Positions 8,604 to 18,551 of a DNA stretch of 64,000 bases are shown one piece after another. The DNA is from Novosphingobium clariflavum (lineage in GTDB: Bacteria; Pseudomonadota; Alphaproteobacteria; Sphingomonadales; Sphingomonadaceae), in NCBI RefSeq assembly GCF_026420865.1, contig NZ_JAPCWC010000013.1, positions 54,558-118,557 of the forward strand. Reading direction: 5' to 3'. The notes under the pieces are model-generated. The model searched no databases and had not been told where the DNA came from. It saw only the letters and a list, made by a program, of their open reading frames with translations. Numbering within the stretch: the stretch's first letter is position 1; every line of letters begins with the position of its first letter. The translations under genes and the position numbers were made by a program.

Positions 8604-9323
8604 ATGCTACGAACGATCTTCCTTGCACTGGCCAGGCTGCGGCGGGGGGCATTGCTTCCCGCGCTGGGCCTGGCGATCATCGCGCCGGTTCAGGTGATGG
8701 CGGAGACGCCGCGCGATATTCTGACGGCCGCCGCGTTCAAGACCGACGACAAGGCCCGCGCGCTGCAATTGATCGGCAGCGCCATCACCGCCGCTGACCG
8801 GGCGCTTGCGGCCCATCCGGGAGACCGCGAGGCGGCGCTGCAACGCGGCGTCGCAATCGGCTATCGGGGCAAGCTGACGCACAGCCGGACGGACGTGCGC
8901 GCCTCGCTCGATGTGTTCCAGAAGCTCCTGGCACAGAACCCGCGCGATGCCGAAGTGCAGATGGCGATAGCGGCCTGGCACCTTGGCGCGGTGGATGAAC
9001 TCGGCGGCTTCCTGGCGCGCACGGCGCTGGGGGCAAAGAAGGACCAGGGCCTTTCGGCCTTGACCCGTGCCGTCGATCTGGGCGGGAACCGGGCGTTCTA
9101 TCCCGGACTGGCGGCACTGATGCAGATCCGCAGCGATCATGGCTCCGTGGCCGCGACGCGCCGGTTTGCCGAGGCTGCCGCTGCCGGTCAGACACCGACG
9201 CCGCTGGATGCGATCCTCAAGCGTGCGGCCATTTCCATGCTGCCCGCCTTGCGTGCGAACGACGGCAAGGCGGCTGCGGCGCTGGCGCTCAAGTTGCTGC
9301 CCTTCGGGAAATTGCCCGGGTAA
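8604..9323 (+). CDS. Exported protein with TPR-like repeats
   Basis: About 239 residues. A signal sequence covers residues 1-32 (hydrophobic run ending VMAET). The remainder is alpha-helical and alanine/leucine-rich, with a pattern of paired helices (ADRALAAHPGDREAALQRGVAIGYRG, LAQNPRDAEVQMAIAAWHLG) typical of tetratricopeptide repeats, which mediate protein contacts. No enzymatic motif is seen. It follows the permease by about 50 bases and may be co-transcribed. ATG 8604 has GGGAGA upstream; a TTG at 8601 is less likely. Ends 7 bases from convergent folC. Confidence 0.65.
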   Translation: MLRTIFLALARLRRGALLPALGLAIIAPVQVMAETPRDILTAAAFKTDDKARALQLIGSAITAADRALAAHPGDREAALQRGVAIGYRGKLTHSRTDVRASLDVFQKLLAQNPRDAEVQMAIAAWHLGAVDELGGFLARTALGAKKDQGLSALTRAVDLGGNRAFYPGLAALMQIRSDHGSVAATRRFAEAAAAGQTPTPLDAILKRAAISMLPALRANDGKAAAALALKLLPFGKLPG

Positions 9324-9330
9324 GGGCGGA

Positions 9331-10626
9331 TCAGTCGGGAATTTCCGCGTTCGCCTCCAGCACTACGCCGGAGAGATAGAGCGATCCGGCGATCAGGACC
9401 GGCAGACCGTCGCCGGGCAGGGCGGCCAATGCCGCCGCAACGCTTTCGGCCGCACGGGCAGAGGGGCCGAAACTGGCCGGGCCGTGGCAGTCATGGCCGG
9501 GAACCGGCACGGCATGAATGCTGGCGATGCTTTCCGCGAGCGGGTCGGTGAGCGCGCGCGGGTCCTTGTTGGCGAGCATTCCGATCACGAGATGAAGCCG
9601 CTGGCCCGCGAAATGGCGGGCGATGGCAAGGCCTGCATCGGGGTTGTGGCCGCCGTCCAGCCAGACCTCGCGCCCGCCGGCATGGCGCGTCAGCGGGCCG
9701 TTGCGCAGGTGCTGGAGGCGGGCGGGCCACTTCGCGTTGCGGATGCCCTCGGCCATGGCCTGGGCGGAGACGGTGACGCGGTCCTGATGGCGCAGGATGG
9801 CGACGGCCAGCGCGGCGTTCTCGGCCTGATGGGTGCCGGGCAGGGTGGGCAGAGGCAGCGCGAGTTCGCCGTGACGGTCCGAATATTCGATCATGTCGCC
9901 GATTGCGGCATCCCAGTCGCGCCCGCGCATGTGGAGCGGCGCACCGGCAGTGAGCGCGGCGCGCTCGATCTCGAGCGTGGCGCTTTCGGGATAGCTCAGC
10001 GTGACGAGCGGGGCCGGGCCGCGCACGATGCCGGCCTTTTCGAAGGCGATGCGGGCCAGCGGCGCTTCCGGCGCGCCTGCTTCGGGGCGCAGCAGGAAGG
10101 CCTCGTGGTCGATGCCGAGGGTGACGATGCCGCAGGCGGCCGGATGGTCGAGGACATTGGTGGCATCGAGCCGCCCGCCGAGGCCGACCTCGATCACGCA
10201 GGCATCCGCCGGTTCGCGGGCGAAGGCGAGGAAGATCGCCGCCGTAGTCACCTCGAAGAAGCTGGGACCGAGGTCTTCGCCCGCATCCAGCACTTCGCGA
10301 AGCAGATCGGCCAGCATTTCATCCGAGATCAGCTTGCCGCCGAGGCGAATGCGCTCGTTGTAGCGCACGAGGTGCGGCTTGGTGGCCGAATGGACCTTGA
10401 GGCCCTGCGCCTCCAGCATGTAGTGCAGGTATGTGCAGGTCGATCCCTTGCCGTTGGTTCCCGCGACATGGAAGGTCGGCGGCAGGCGCTTGTGCGGATT
10501 GCCGAGCCGGTCGAGCAGCGCGTGGATCGTCTCCAGCCCGAGGCGCCCCTGCGGGATCGACAGTGCGCCCAGCCGGTCAAGCTGGGCCTGCACGCGCGGG
10601 TCTGCGGAAACGGCGAAGTCTTTCAT
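9331..10626 (-). CDS. folC: Bifunctional folylpolyglutamate synthase / dihydrofolate synthase
   Basis: About 431 residues of the Mur ligase/FolC family. The P-loop HVAGTNGKGST lies at about 53-63, and later family elements include FFEVTTAAIFLAF, EVGLGGRLDATNV and WLDGGHNPDAG. It adds glutamate to dihydropteroate and to folates in the cytoplasm. ATG 10626 is chosen over a GTG at 10647 as it begins at the usual FolC N-terminus. In many alphaproteobacteria accD lies between trpA and folC; here only ~100 non-coding bases separate the two. Confidence 0.95.
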   Translation of the reverse strand: MKDFAVSADPRVQAQLDRLGALSIPQGRLGLETIHALLDRLGNPHKRLPPTFHVAGTNGKGSTCTYLHYMLEAQGLKVHSATKPHLVRYNERIRLGGKLISDEMLADLLREVLDAGEDLGPSFFEVTTAAIFLAFAREPADACVIEVGLGGRLDATNVLDHPAACGIVTLGIDHEAFLLRPEAGAPEAPLARIAFEKAGIVRGPAPLVTLSYPESATLEIERAALTAGAPLHMRGRDWDAAIGDMIEYSDRHGELALPLPTLPGTHQAENAALAVAILRHQDRVTVSAQAMAEGIRNAKWPARLQHLRNGPLTRHAGGREVWLDGGHNPDAGLAIARHFAGQRLHLVIGMLANKDPRALTDPLAESIASIHAVPVPGHDCHGPASFGPSARAAESVAAALAALPGDGLPVLIAGSLYLSGVVLEANAEIPD

Positions 10627-10730
10627 GGCACCCGTCCGGAAAGGCACATCGCGGCAAGCCTTGGCGGCCGCCGCGATGCACGGGATTGCTGTGTCGTCAT
10701 GCTGGGCGCAACGACGGGAAACTGGTGGGA

Positions 10731-11507
10731 TCAGCGCTCGGCGTGAACCGCTTCGGCCAGCGCCGAAGTCAGCGCGCGCAGATGGTCAGGCGCTTCGGTG
10801 CCGTGCTGCTTGACCAGATCGACCAGCGCCGAGCCGACGACCACGCCGTCCGCCACCTTGGCGATCTGGCTGGCCTGTTCGGGTGTACGCACGCCGAAGC
10901 CGACCGCGACGGGGATCGTGCTGGCGGCCTTGAGTCTGGCCACAGCGTCCTCGATCGAGCCCTGCGCGGCCTGCTGCATCCCGGTCACACCGGCGACAGA
11001 GACGTAGTAGAGGAACCCCGAGGAGCCATTGAGAACGGCCGGAAGGCGTTCGGCATCGGTGGTGGGGGTGGCAAGGCGGATCAGCGAGAGGCCCTTGCCG
11101 CGCAGCGCCGGACCCAGTTCGGCGTCTTCCTCGGGCGGGATGTCGACGCAGATCACGCCGTCCACACCGGCCTCGGCGCTCTTCTCGGCAAACCACTCCG
11201 CGCCGCGCGCGACCATGGTGTTGGCATAGCCCATGAGCACCAGCGGAACTTGCGGATGGCGGACGCGGAATTCGCTCGCCATGCGCAGCACGTCGGCGGT
11301 CTTCGTTCCCGCCTCGAGGGCGCGGATGTTGGCTTCCTGGATCGCCGGACCATCGGCCATGGGATCGGTGAAGGGCATGCCGAGCTCGATCACGTCGGCG
11401 CCGCCTGCGACCAGCGCGTCGAGGTTGGCGGCGGTGTCGCCGTCACCCGCGGTGATGAAGCAGACGAGCGCGGGGCCTTTGGCGAATGCGGTTTCGAAGC
11501 GGGTCAT
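10731..11507 (-). CDS. trpA: Tryptophan synthase alpha chain
   Basis: 258 residues, normal for TrpA. It cleaves indole-3-glycerol phosphate to indole, which is channelled to TrpB. Seen are the N-terminal LVCFITAGDGD, the LGMPFTDPMADGP loop containing the catalytic Asp, LYYVSVAGVTG and the phosphate-binding VAVGFGVRTPEQA. It begins 3 bases after the trpB stop, so the two are translated from one message. Confidence 0.97.
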   Translation of the reverse strand: MTRFETAFAKGPALVCFITAGDGDTAANLDALVAGGADVIELGMPFTDPMADGPAIQEANIRALEAGTKTADVLRMASEFRVRHPQVPLVLMGYANTMVARGAEWFAEKSAEAGVDGVICVDIPPEEDAELGPALRGKGLSLIRLATPTTDAERLPAVLNGSSGFLYYVSVAGVTGMQQAAQGSIEDAVARLKAASTIPVAVGFGVRTPEQASQIAKVADGVVVGSALVDLVKQHGTEAPDHLRALTSALAEAVHAER

Positions 11508-11510
11508 CGA

Positions 11511-12752
<1,242 letters not shown>

Positions 12753-12838
12753 GATCGGGGCGATTGGCAGAGCGCGGCGGCCAAGTCCAGCGCCTTCGCC
12801 GATAATCGTTTGCATGGGGACGGACCGCCTGAATTCAA

Positions 12839-12880
12839 TTGCAAATGATGCAACAGTGCAAACGTTAATGGCAATATAGT
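12839..12880. promoter_or_regulatory. AT-rich divergent promoter region with TGCAA half-sites
   Basis: Between trpB and the divergent outer-membrane protein gene the sequence becomes AT-rich. It holds TTGCA-AATGA-TGCAA (12839-12853) and a further TGCAA at 12857-12861, then a -10-like TATAGT at 12875-12880 on the plus strand. The half-sites could be an operator for one or both genes; this is a suggestion from pattern only, with no matching -35 box at ideal spacing. Confidence 0.3.
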
Positions 12881-13008
12881 GTCCAAAAGTGGCAGTTTCA
12901 TGACGTTTCGGAGCAATTATGAATTATTTCGTTCATCTGAGCGAAAGGAAAGGAAGCGCAGCGGGCGGCTCCCCGGTGAGGGCCGGGGAAAATACTGGAG
13001 AAAATACA

Positions 13009-13476
13009 ATGCGTATCGCACTCGTTTCGCTGGCTGCCGTTGCAGCCGCAGCCGTCGCCACCCCCGCTCTGGCCAATGAAGCGCGCGTTGAAGCCCGCAC
13101 CGGCATCATCTGGGACGGCAGCGACAGCGAAGCAGTTGCAGGCGTCGCAGTCGGCTACGACTACGACCTGGGCAGCAAGTTCTTCGTGGGCGTCGAAGGT
13201 TCGGCCGACAAGGTCCTGACCAGCGACACCCGCGTTTCGTGGGGCGCCGGTGGCCGCATCGGCTACAAGATCACCCCGACCACCAAGCTCTATGCCAACT
13301 CGACCTGGCAGTCGAAGTTCGCCAAGTACGGCAACAGCGCCGTTGCAGTCGGCGGCGGCGTCGAGCAGGCTCTCGACAGCCGCTTCTACGCCAAGGCTGA
13401 ATACAAGCACCTGCTCGTGGGCGACAACACCCCCGACGCAGACGTCGGCCTGCTGGGCGTTGGCGTGAAGTTCTGA
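13009..13476 (+). CDS. Small outer-membrane beta-barrel protein
   Basis: 155 residues. A signal peptide (residues 1-22, ending PALA) precedes a mature chain of alternating short beta strands and turns that ends in Phe (VGVKF), the usual BamA recognition signature. The pattern resembles small OmpA-like or opacity-type 8-stranded barrels. GGAG at 12997-13000 marks the ATG at 13009. It has its own terminator at 13565, an AT-rich upstream region and codon choices typical of a well expressed gene. It is inserted between trpF and trpB on the other strand. Precise function is not visible. Confidence 0.75.
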   Translation: MRIALVSLAAVAAAAVATPALANEARVEARTGIIWDGSDSEAVAGVAVGYDYDLGSKFFVGVEGSADKVLTSDTRVSWGAGGRIGYKITPTTKLYANSTWQSKFAKYGNSAVAVGGGVEQALDSRFYAKAEYKHLLVGDNTPDADVGLLGVGVKF

Positions 13477-13564
13477 TCCGGCTGCTTCCGGCCCGGTTTC
13501 GCCACCGAGGCGTCGGGCCGGAGGCAACTGCGCGGAATCGCTCCACCCGGAGCGTAAGCCAGGG

Positions 13565-13596
13565 AAGGGCGGCCCATGAGGGGGCCGCCCTTTCTT
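13565..13596 (+). terminator. Rho-independent terminator of the outer-membrane protein gene
   Basis: AAGGGCGGCCC at 13565-13575 and GGGCCGCCCTT at 13582-13592 form a perfect 11-bp stem with a 6-base loop, followed by TCTTGTTT. Confidence 0.88.
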
Positions 13597-13700
13597 GTTT
13601 GGGGAGTAGGGCGGTGCCGCAAGATCCGCCGATGGCGGATTTGCAAACGGACTCTCCTGCCAGGCTGCAGTGATGCTGACGCATCCGCAGCTTGGAACGC

Positions 13701-14342
13701 TCAGGCGCCGCGAACGGCGCGCGCGAAGGTGTCGATGCGGTCGAGGTCCTTGATGCCCGGCGCGCTCTCGACCCCCGAAGAGGTGTCCACCAGCGGCGTG
13801 CCGGTGAGGCGCACGGCCTCGGCCACGTTGTCGGGCGTCAGTCCGCCGGCAAGGCCCCAGGCGACCGGGCCCTTCCAGCCCGCGACCAGTTTCCAATCGA
13901 AACTGAGGCCCATGCCGCCGGGCAGCGTGCCCTTGGGCGTCTTGGCATCGAACAGCACCAGATCGACAGCGCCCGCATAGGCGGCGGCCCTGGCGGCATC
14001 TTCGGCGGTGGCGACGGAAAGCGCCTTCCACACCGCCACGCCGTAGCGCGCGCGCAGCTGTGCGGCCCGTTCCGGCGTCTCGTTGCCGTGCAGCTGGAAG
14101 GCGTCGAGGCGGGCGCTGGCCACGGCCTCGGCAATCGCGGCATCGTCGGCATCGACGAACAGGCCGACACGGCCGATTCGCCCTTGCGCCCGTTCGGCGA
14201 GTTGGGCGGCCTGCGCGGGCGTGACGTTGCGGGGGCTCTTCGGGAAGAACACGAAGCCGGCATGATCGGCGCGCGCGCGGATCGCCGCCTCGAGCGCCTC
14301 GCTGGTGCTGATCCCGCAGATCTTGATTGCCGCTGTTGGCAT
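13701..14342 (-). CDS. trpF: Phosphoribosylanthranilate isomerase
   Basis: About 213 residues of the TIM-barrel PRAI family: KICGIS near the N-terminus with the catalytic Cys, then FVFFPKSPRNV, LFVD, LDAFQLHG and the phosphate-binding end (WGLAGGLTPDNV, VDTSSGVE). It catalyses the third step of tryptophan synthesis after anthranilate. The ATG at 14342 gives the canonical N-terminus; an upstream ATG at 14375 would run into the divergent lipoprotein's ribosome binding region. TrpF, TrpB and TrpA are on the same strand but interrupted. Confidence 0.95.
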   Translation of the reverse strand: MPTAAIKICGISTSEALEAAIRARADHAGFVFFPKSPRNVTPAQAAQLAERAQGRIGRVGLFVDADDAAIAEAVASARLDAFQLHGNETPERAAQLRARYGVAVWKALSVATAEDAARAAAYAGAVDLVLFDAKTPKGTLPGGMGLSFDWKLVAGWKGPVAWGLAGGLTPDNVAEAVRLTGTPLVDTSSGVESAPGIKDLDRIDTFARAVRGA

Positions 14343-14390
14343 TGGATTTTCTGGCCTAGATTGCGGCCCTGACATGCAGGGGACCGACTG

Positions 14391-14813
14391 ATGAACCGAT
14401 TAGGGCGCTATCTAATGCCATTTGCCGCGGCCGCAATGCTGACGGGGTGCGGCATGAAGGAGTCGTTCGCGGACGCGCAGATGGAGGTGGCCAGGTTCCA
14501 CCGCGCGCTTGACGCGGGACGGTCGCAGGACATCTGGAAGGCGGCGGACCCTGACTTCCGCAAGGCGACCCAGCCGGCGCAGTTCGGCATGCTGATCGAT
14601 GCGGTGCACCGCAAGCTCGGCAAGGTCCGCCAGAGCAAGCAGGTCGGCTGGAACACCAATGCCACCACCGGCGGCACCTTCGTGAGCCTCACCATGCAGA
14701 CGACGTTCGAGCACGGCAGCGGGGTCGAGCAGTTCGTCTACCGCAAGGGAGACGGCGGGCACATGGCGCTGGTCGGCTACAACATCCAGTCGCAGGACAT
14801 GATGATGAACTGA
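14391..14813 (+). CDS. Predicted lipoprotein, small cystatin/NTF2-like fold
   Basis: 140 residues with a lipoprotein signal: hydrophobic run then lipobox LTGC with Cys about residue 20. The remainder looks like the DUF4019/DUF3887-type small alpha+beta domain seen in periplasmic lipoproteins (FHRALDAGRSQDIWKAADPDFR, then beta strands). No catalytic residues are evident. AGGGGAC precedes the ATG. Transcribed divergently from trpF, 48 bases apart. Confidence 0.65.
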   Translation: MNRLGRYLMPFAAAAMLTGCGMKESFADAQMEVARFHRALDAGRSQDIWKAADPDFRKATQPAQFGMLIDAVHRKLGKVRQSKQVGWNTNATTGGTFVSLTMQTTFEHGSGVEQFVYRKGDGGHMALVGYNIQSQDMMMN

Positions 14814-14834
14814 CCAGCGCCGCTGTGTCACGCT

Positions 14835-14867
14835 GCGCGAAAGCCTGCGCTGTGCCGGCTTTCGCGC
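14835..14867. terminator. Bidirectional hairpin between convergent genes
   Basis: GCGCGAAAGCC at 14835-14845 pairs exactly with GGCTTTCGCGC at 14857-14867 around an 11-base loop. It lies between the lipoprotein and the SIMPL-domain gene. There is no T tract. Confidence 0.6.
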
Positions 14868-14873
14868 GGACCG

Positions 14874-15632
14874 TTACTGCCCGAGTTCGAACTGGACGGT
14901 GACGTTCACCGACATCTGCAGTTCACCGGCGGCAACCGGCGGGGCGGAGGCGAGCGATTCCATCGCCGCCTTGCTGCGTGCGTAGATCATCGGCTGCGGC
15001 GCATAGCCGCCGCCTTCGCTGATCGAGACGATCCGCACCACGCGCAGGCCTGCGGCGCGGGCATAGAGGTCTGCACGGGCGCGGGCGGTCTTGATCGCAT
15101 CGGTGCGGGCCTCGTCCTGGGCGGCGTCGGGCGCGGACAGCGTGAAGTCCGGGCCGTTCACCTGATTGGCGCCTGCGGTGACCAGCGCGTCGATCACCTT
15201 GCCGGTGTCCGCGAGCTTGCGCTGACGGACATTGACGGTGTTGGTGGCCTGATAGCCGACGATGGCGCGCGGCTCGCCCGAGAAGCTGCCGTCGGGCTGG
15301 CGCTTGGGCTCGGCGTAGACGGGGTTCAGGCTGAGATTGGTGGTCTGGATGTCCTTGTCGGCGATCCCGGCTTTCTTGAGCGCGGCGATGACGCGGGCCA
15401 TGGCCTGCGAATTGGCGCCCATCGCCTCGCTGGCGGTGGTGCCCTGCGAGGTGACGCCGGCCGAATAGCTCGCCATGTCGGGGGTGCGGGTGGTGGAGCC
15501 TTCGGCATTGATGGTGAGCAGGGTGTGTCCGGCCTCGATGGCAGGGACGGTCTGCTGGGCCATCGCGGCGGGGGCGCTGGCCAGCGCCAGCGCGGTGAAG
15601 GCAGCAGCAGCAAGCAGTCGGGGGGAATTCAT
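14874..15632 (-). CDS. SIMPL domain (DUF541) periplasmic protein
   Basis: About 252 residues with a signal peptide ending AAMAQ near residue 26. The mature chain follows the SIMPL/DUF541 pattern: an early ITINAEGSTTRTPDMA-like strand, an Asn/Val-rich middle (TNTVNVRQRKL) and a C-terminal ARARADLYARAAGLRVVRI helix with a closing SVNVTVQFEL strand. Family members (Brucella BP26, E. coli YggE) are periplasmic or outer-membrane associated, oligomeric and linked to stress tolerance; molecular role is unsettled. GGAGAG upstream supports the ATG at 15632. Confidence 0.88.
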   Translation of the reverse strand: MNSPRLLAAAAFTALALASAPAAMAQQTVPAIEAGHTLLTINAEGSTTRTPDMASYSAGVTSQGTTASEAMGANSQAMARVIAALKKAGIADKDIQTTNLSLNPVYAEPKRQPDGSFSGEPRAIVGYQATNTVNVRQRKLADTGKVIDALVTAGANQVNGPDFTLSAPDAAQDEARTDAIKTARARADLYARAAGLRVVRIVSISEGGGYAPQPMIYARSKAAMESLASAPPVAAGELQMSVNVTVQFELGQ

Positions 15633-15802
15633 CAGTCGCACTCTCCATTCATCGTGATCGGACCATCGTGATCGGGCCATCAGGACCGGATCAACGGTCT
15701 GCCGCCCGGGAGGTTGCGCGGCGCTGAACCGTGCATTTCCGGGGGATGAACGGAGAGACGGAGCCGGGCGGCCTCAGCCTTGGCCCGGCTCGGGGATATG
15801 CG

Positions 15803-16480
15803 TCAGAGCGTGGCCTCGATGGCGCGAGCTGCGGCCAGCGGGTCTTCGGCGCGGCTGATCGGGCGGCCGATCACCAGCACGCTGGCGCCATCGTCGCGGG
15901 CCTGGCGCGGGGTGACGATGCGCTTCTGGTCGCCGTTTCCGCCATTCTGCGGACGCAGGCCGGGGACGACAAAGTAGCCGTCCTTCCACTGCTTGTGCAC
16001 CGCGCCGACTTCGTGGCCGGAGCAGACGATGCCGTCGAGCCCGGCCGAGTGCGCCAGTTCGGCAAGGCGCAGGGCCTGCGCGTGGGGCTGGTCGTTGACG
16101 CCGATCGAGGCGAGGTCGTCACCGTCGAGGCTGGTCAGCACGGTGACGGCCACGACCTTGCAGTTCTCGCCCGCAGCGGCCTTGGCGTCTTCCATCATCG
16201 CGCGGCCACCGGCGGCGTGGATGGTGACGATCGCGGGCTGCAGCACGTGGATCGCCTGCATGGCGCCGGCAACCGTGTTGGGAATGTCGTGCAGCTTGAG
16301 GTCGAGGAAGATCGGCAGGCCTAGCTTGTGCAGCTCGTGCACGCCGTGGTGGCCATGGGCGCAGAAGAATTCCAGCCCCAGCTTGATCCCGCCGATGTGC
16401 CCGGCGACCTTGCGGGCCAGCGCTTCGGCAGCGTCGAGGCGGGGCAGGTCGAGCGCGAGGTAGACGGGATTGTGGTTCAT
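15803..16480 (-). CDS. pyrF: Orotidine-5'-phosphate decarboxylase
   Basis: 225 residues with the family signature around FLDLKLHDIPNTV (catalytic Lys and Asp), an N-terminal LALD strand, GIKLGLEFF and the phosphate-binding C-terminus VIGRPISRAEDP. It converts OMP to UMP in the last step of pyrimidine synthesis. It follows the LapA-domain gene by 4 bases and is very likely co-transcribed with it. Confidence 0.96.
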   Translation of the reverse strand: MNHNPVYLALDLPRLDAAEALARKVAGHIGGIKLGLEFFCAHGHHGVHELHKLGLPIFLDLKLHDIPNTVAGAMQAIHVLQPAIVTIHAAGGRAMMEDAKAAAGENCKVVAVTVLTSLDGDDLASIGVNDQPHAQALRLAELAHSAGLDGIVCSGHEVGAVHKQWKDGYFVVPGLRPQNGGNGDQKRIVTPRQARDDGASVLVIGRPISRAEDPLAAARAIEATL

Positions 16481-16484
16481 GGGA

Positions 16485-16829
16485 TCAGGCTTCCGGCGTA
16501 GGGTCGAGGGAGGGATCTGGGGTGGGGGCGGCGTCGGGCACGCTGACCGGCGCCGTCATCGAGGGCATCGAACTGGCGCGCAGCGAGTTCTCCAGCGTGG
16601 CGATGCGGCGGCCCAGCCGCCAGCGCACCGCGCGCAGGTAGAGCCACACCGGCAGCATGCCGAGGCCGAAGAACAGGAGGGCGACAAAGCCGACCGGCCA
16701 TTCGAAGTGAACGTAGTTGCCGTCGTCGAGCGGCCAGAAATTCACCGGTACCTTGGCCCAGTTCATGGCAATGAAGGCGACAAGGATCGCGGTCAGGGCA
16801 ATCCACAGCACGGTGCGGATGATATTCAT
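16485..16829 (-). CDS. LapA-domain (DUF1049) inner-membrane protein
   Basis: 114 residues with two hydrophobic helices (about 6-24 and 44-66), the arrangement of LapA/DUF1049 proteins, and a Pro/Asp/Thr-rich cytoplasmic tail. E. coli LapA works with LapB in controlling LpxC and lipopolysaccharide assembly; in an organism without the usual lpx cluster that role cannot simply be carried over. GGAGGA just upstream is a strong ribosome binding site. It precedes pyrF by 4 bases. Confidence 0.75.
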   Translation of the reverse strand: MNIIRTVLWIALTAILVAFIAMNWAKVPVNFWPLDDGNYVHFEWPVGFVALLFFGLGMLPVWLYLRAVRWRLGRRIATLENSLRASSMPSMTAPVSVPDAAPTPDPSLDPTPEA

Positions 16830-16872
16830 GCTTCCTCCGGCAATTCCTGCAGCTGGTTCTGCAAGTCTGGTC

Positions 16873-16906
16873 CCGCCAATCGCGCAATGCTAAGCGCGAT
16901 TGGCGG
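16873..16906. terminator. Strong hairpin downstream of purB
   Basis: CCGCCAATCGCGC (16873-16885) and GCGCGATTGGCGG (16894-16906) make a perfect 13-bp stem around an 8-base loop. It lies 25 bases past the purB stop on the minus strand. No T run follows, so it may act as a 3'-end stabiliser as much as a terminator. Confidence 0.6.
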
Positions 16907-16930
16907 CCATGGGAAGTGTCGGCCGGGAGC

Positions 16931-18244
16931 TTAGTTCCCGAAAACGCGCGCGAAGATCGTGTCGACCTGCTTGAAGTGGTAATCGAGGTTGAACTTCTCC
17001 TCGATCACTTCGACCGGCAGGGCGGCGGTGACTTCCTCGTCGGCCTTGAGCAGTTCGAGCAGCGAGAGCTGGCCGTCCGATTCCCAGACCTTCATCGCGT
17101 TGCGCTGGACCAGGCGGTACGACTGGTCGCGGGTCAGGCCGGCCTGGGTCAGCGCCAGCAGCACGCGCTGCGAGTGGACGAGGCCGCCCATGCGGTCGAG
17201 GTTCTTCTGCATGCGCTCGGGATAGACGAGCAGCTTGTCGATCACGCCGGTGAGGCGGGCGAGCGCGAAGTCGAGGGTGATCGTCGCGTCAGGGCCGATG
17301 AAGCGTTCGACCGACGAGTGCGAGATGTCACGTTCGTGCCAGAGCGCGACGTTTTCCATCGCCGGGGTCACCGAGGAGCGGACGACGCGGGCGAGGCCGG
17401 TGAGGTTTTCGGTCAGCACCGGGTTGCGCTTGTGCGGCATCGCCGAGGAGCCCTTCTGGCCCGGCGAGAAGTACTCTTCGGCTTCCAGCACTTCGGTGCG
17501 CTGCAAGTGGCGCACTTCGATGGCGAGGCGTTCGATCGAGCTGGCGATCACGCCCAGCACCGCGAAGAACATGGCGTGGCGGTCGCGCGGGATGACCTGG
17601 GTCGAGACGGGCTCGATCTCGAGGCCCATCTTGTCGGCGACGTACTGTTCCACGGCAGGGTCGACGTTGGCGAAAGTGCCGACCGCGCCCGAGATCGCGC
17701 AAGTGGCGACTTCCTCGCGGGCGGCGACGAGGCGCTTCCTGCAGCGGGCGAATTCGGCATAGGCTTCGGCCATCTTGAGGCCGAAGGTGACCGGCTCGGC
17801 ATGGATGCCGTGGCTGCGGCCGATGGTGGGGGTGTACTTGTGCTCCTCGGCGCGGCGCTTGATCGCGGCGAGCAGGGCATCAAGGTCTTCCAGCAGGATG
17901 TCGGCGGCCTTGACCAGCTGGACGTTGAGCGTGGTGTCGAGCACGTCGGAGCTGGTCATGCCCTGGTGCATGAAACGCGCTTCGGGGCCGACCTGCTGGG
18001 CCACCCAGTCGAGGAAGGCGATGACGTCGTGCTTGGTCACGGCTTCGATGGCATCGATCGCGGCGACGTCGATCGTCGGGTTGGTGGCCCACCAGTCCCA
18101 GAGCGCCTGGCCGGCGCTGGCGGGCACGGTGCCCATCTCGCCCATCTTCACGGCGGCGTGGGCCTCGATCTCGAACCAGATGCGGTAACGGGCTTCGGGC
18201 TCCCAGATCGCGGTCATCGTGGGGCGGGCGTAGCGGGGTACCAT
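16931..18244 (-). CDS. purB: Adenylosuccinate lyase
   Basis: 437 residues. The fumarase/aspartase superfamily signature GSSAMPHKRNP is present, with the active-site segments TSSDVLDT and GRSHGIHAEP. It acts twice in purine synthesis, making AICAR and AMP. AAAGGAGT before the ATG at 18244 is a very good ribosome binding site. It appears monocistronic, with a hairpin downstream. Confidence 0.97.
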   Translation of the reverse strand: MVPRYARPTMTAIWEPEARYRIWFEIEAHAAVKMGEMGTVPASAGQALWDWWATNPTIDVAAIDAIEAVTKHDVIAFLDWVAQQVGPEARFMHQGMTSSDVLDTTLNVQLVKAADILLEDLDALLAAIKRRAEEHKYTPTIGRSHGIHAEPVTFGLKMAEAYAEFARCRKRLVAAREEVATCAISGAVGTFANVDPAVEQYVADKMGLEIEPVSTQVIPRDRHAMFFAVLGVIASSIERLAIEVRHLQRTEVLEAEEYFSPGQKGSSAMPHKRNPVLTENLTGLARVVRSSVTPAMENVALWHERDISHSSVERFIGPDATITLDFALARLTGVIDKLLVYPERMQKNLDRMGGLVHSQRVLLALTQAGLTRDQSYRLVQRNAMKVWESDGQLSLLELLKADEEVTAALPVEVIEEKFNLDYHFKQVDTIFARVFGN

Positions 18245-18307
18245 GTTCGACTCCTTTGGCTGACGCGGGTGCCGCTAGGCGCGGTGGGCCCCAAAGGCAA
18301 GGATTAT

Positions 18308-18355
18308 GGCAGCGCGCATGGCAGTAGTCAGGGCAGCGCGCATGGCAGTGGTCAG
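18308..18355. repeat. Two tandem 24-bp repeats
   Basis: GGCAGCGCGCATGGCAGTAGTCAG at 18308-18331 is followed directly by a copy with one substitution at 18332-18355, in the 307-base gap between purB and the next gene. The rest of that gap holds no gene that I can support; it may contain the purB promoter on the minus strand. Confidence 0.8.
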
Positions 18356-18551
18356 GGCGGGCAGGCGGGCGTGGAGGCTGGAAATTGCCGTTTTGACGAG
18401 GAACCCTGGTGGTTCGATCCCGGCATGTGCAAACCCATCCCATCCGCCAGGGATGCAAATGTCGGAATCAATCCACCAGGGCGCGTGGACAAATTCGTGC
18501 GGCCGTTTGCGCCCCATAGCGGACCTTGCTGTGGTGGGCTAAAAGGTCTGT

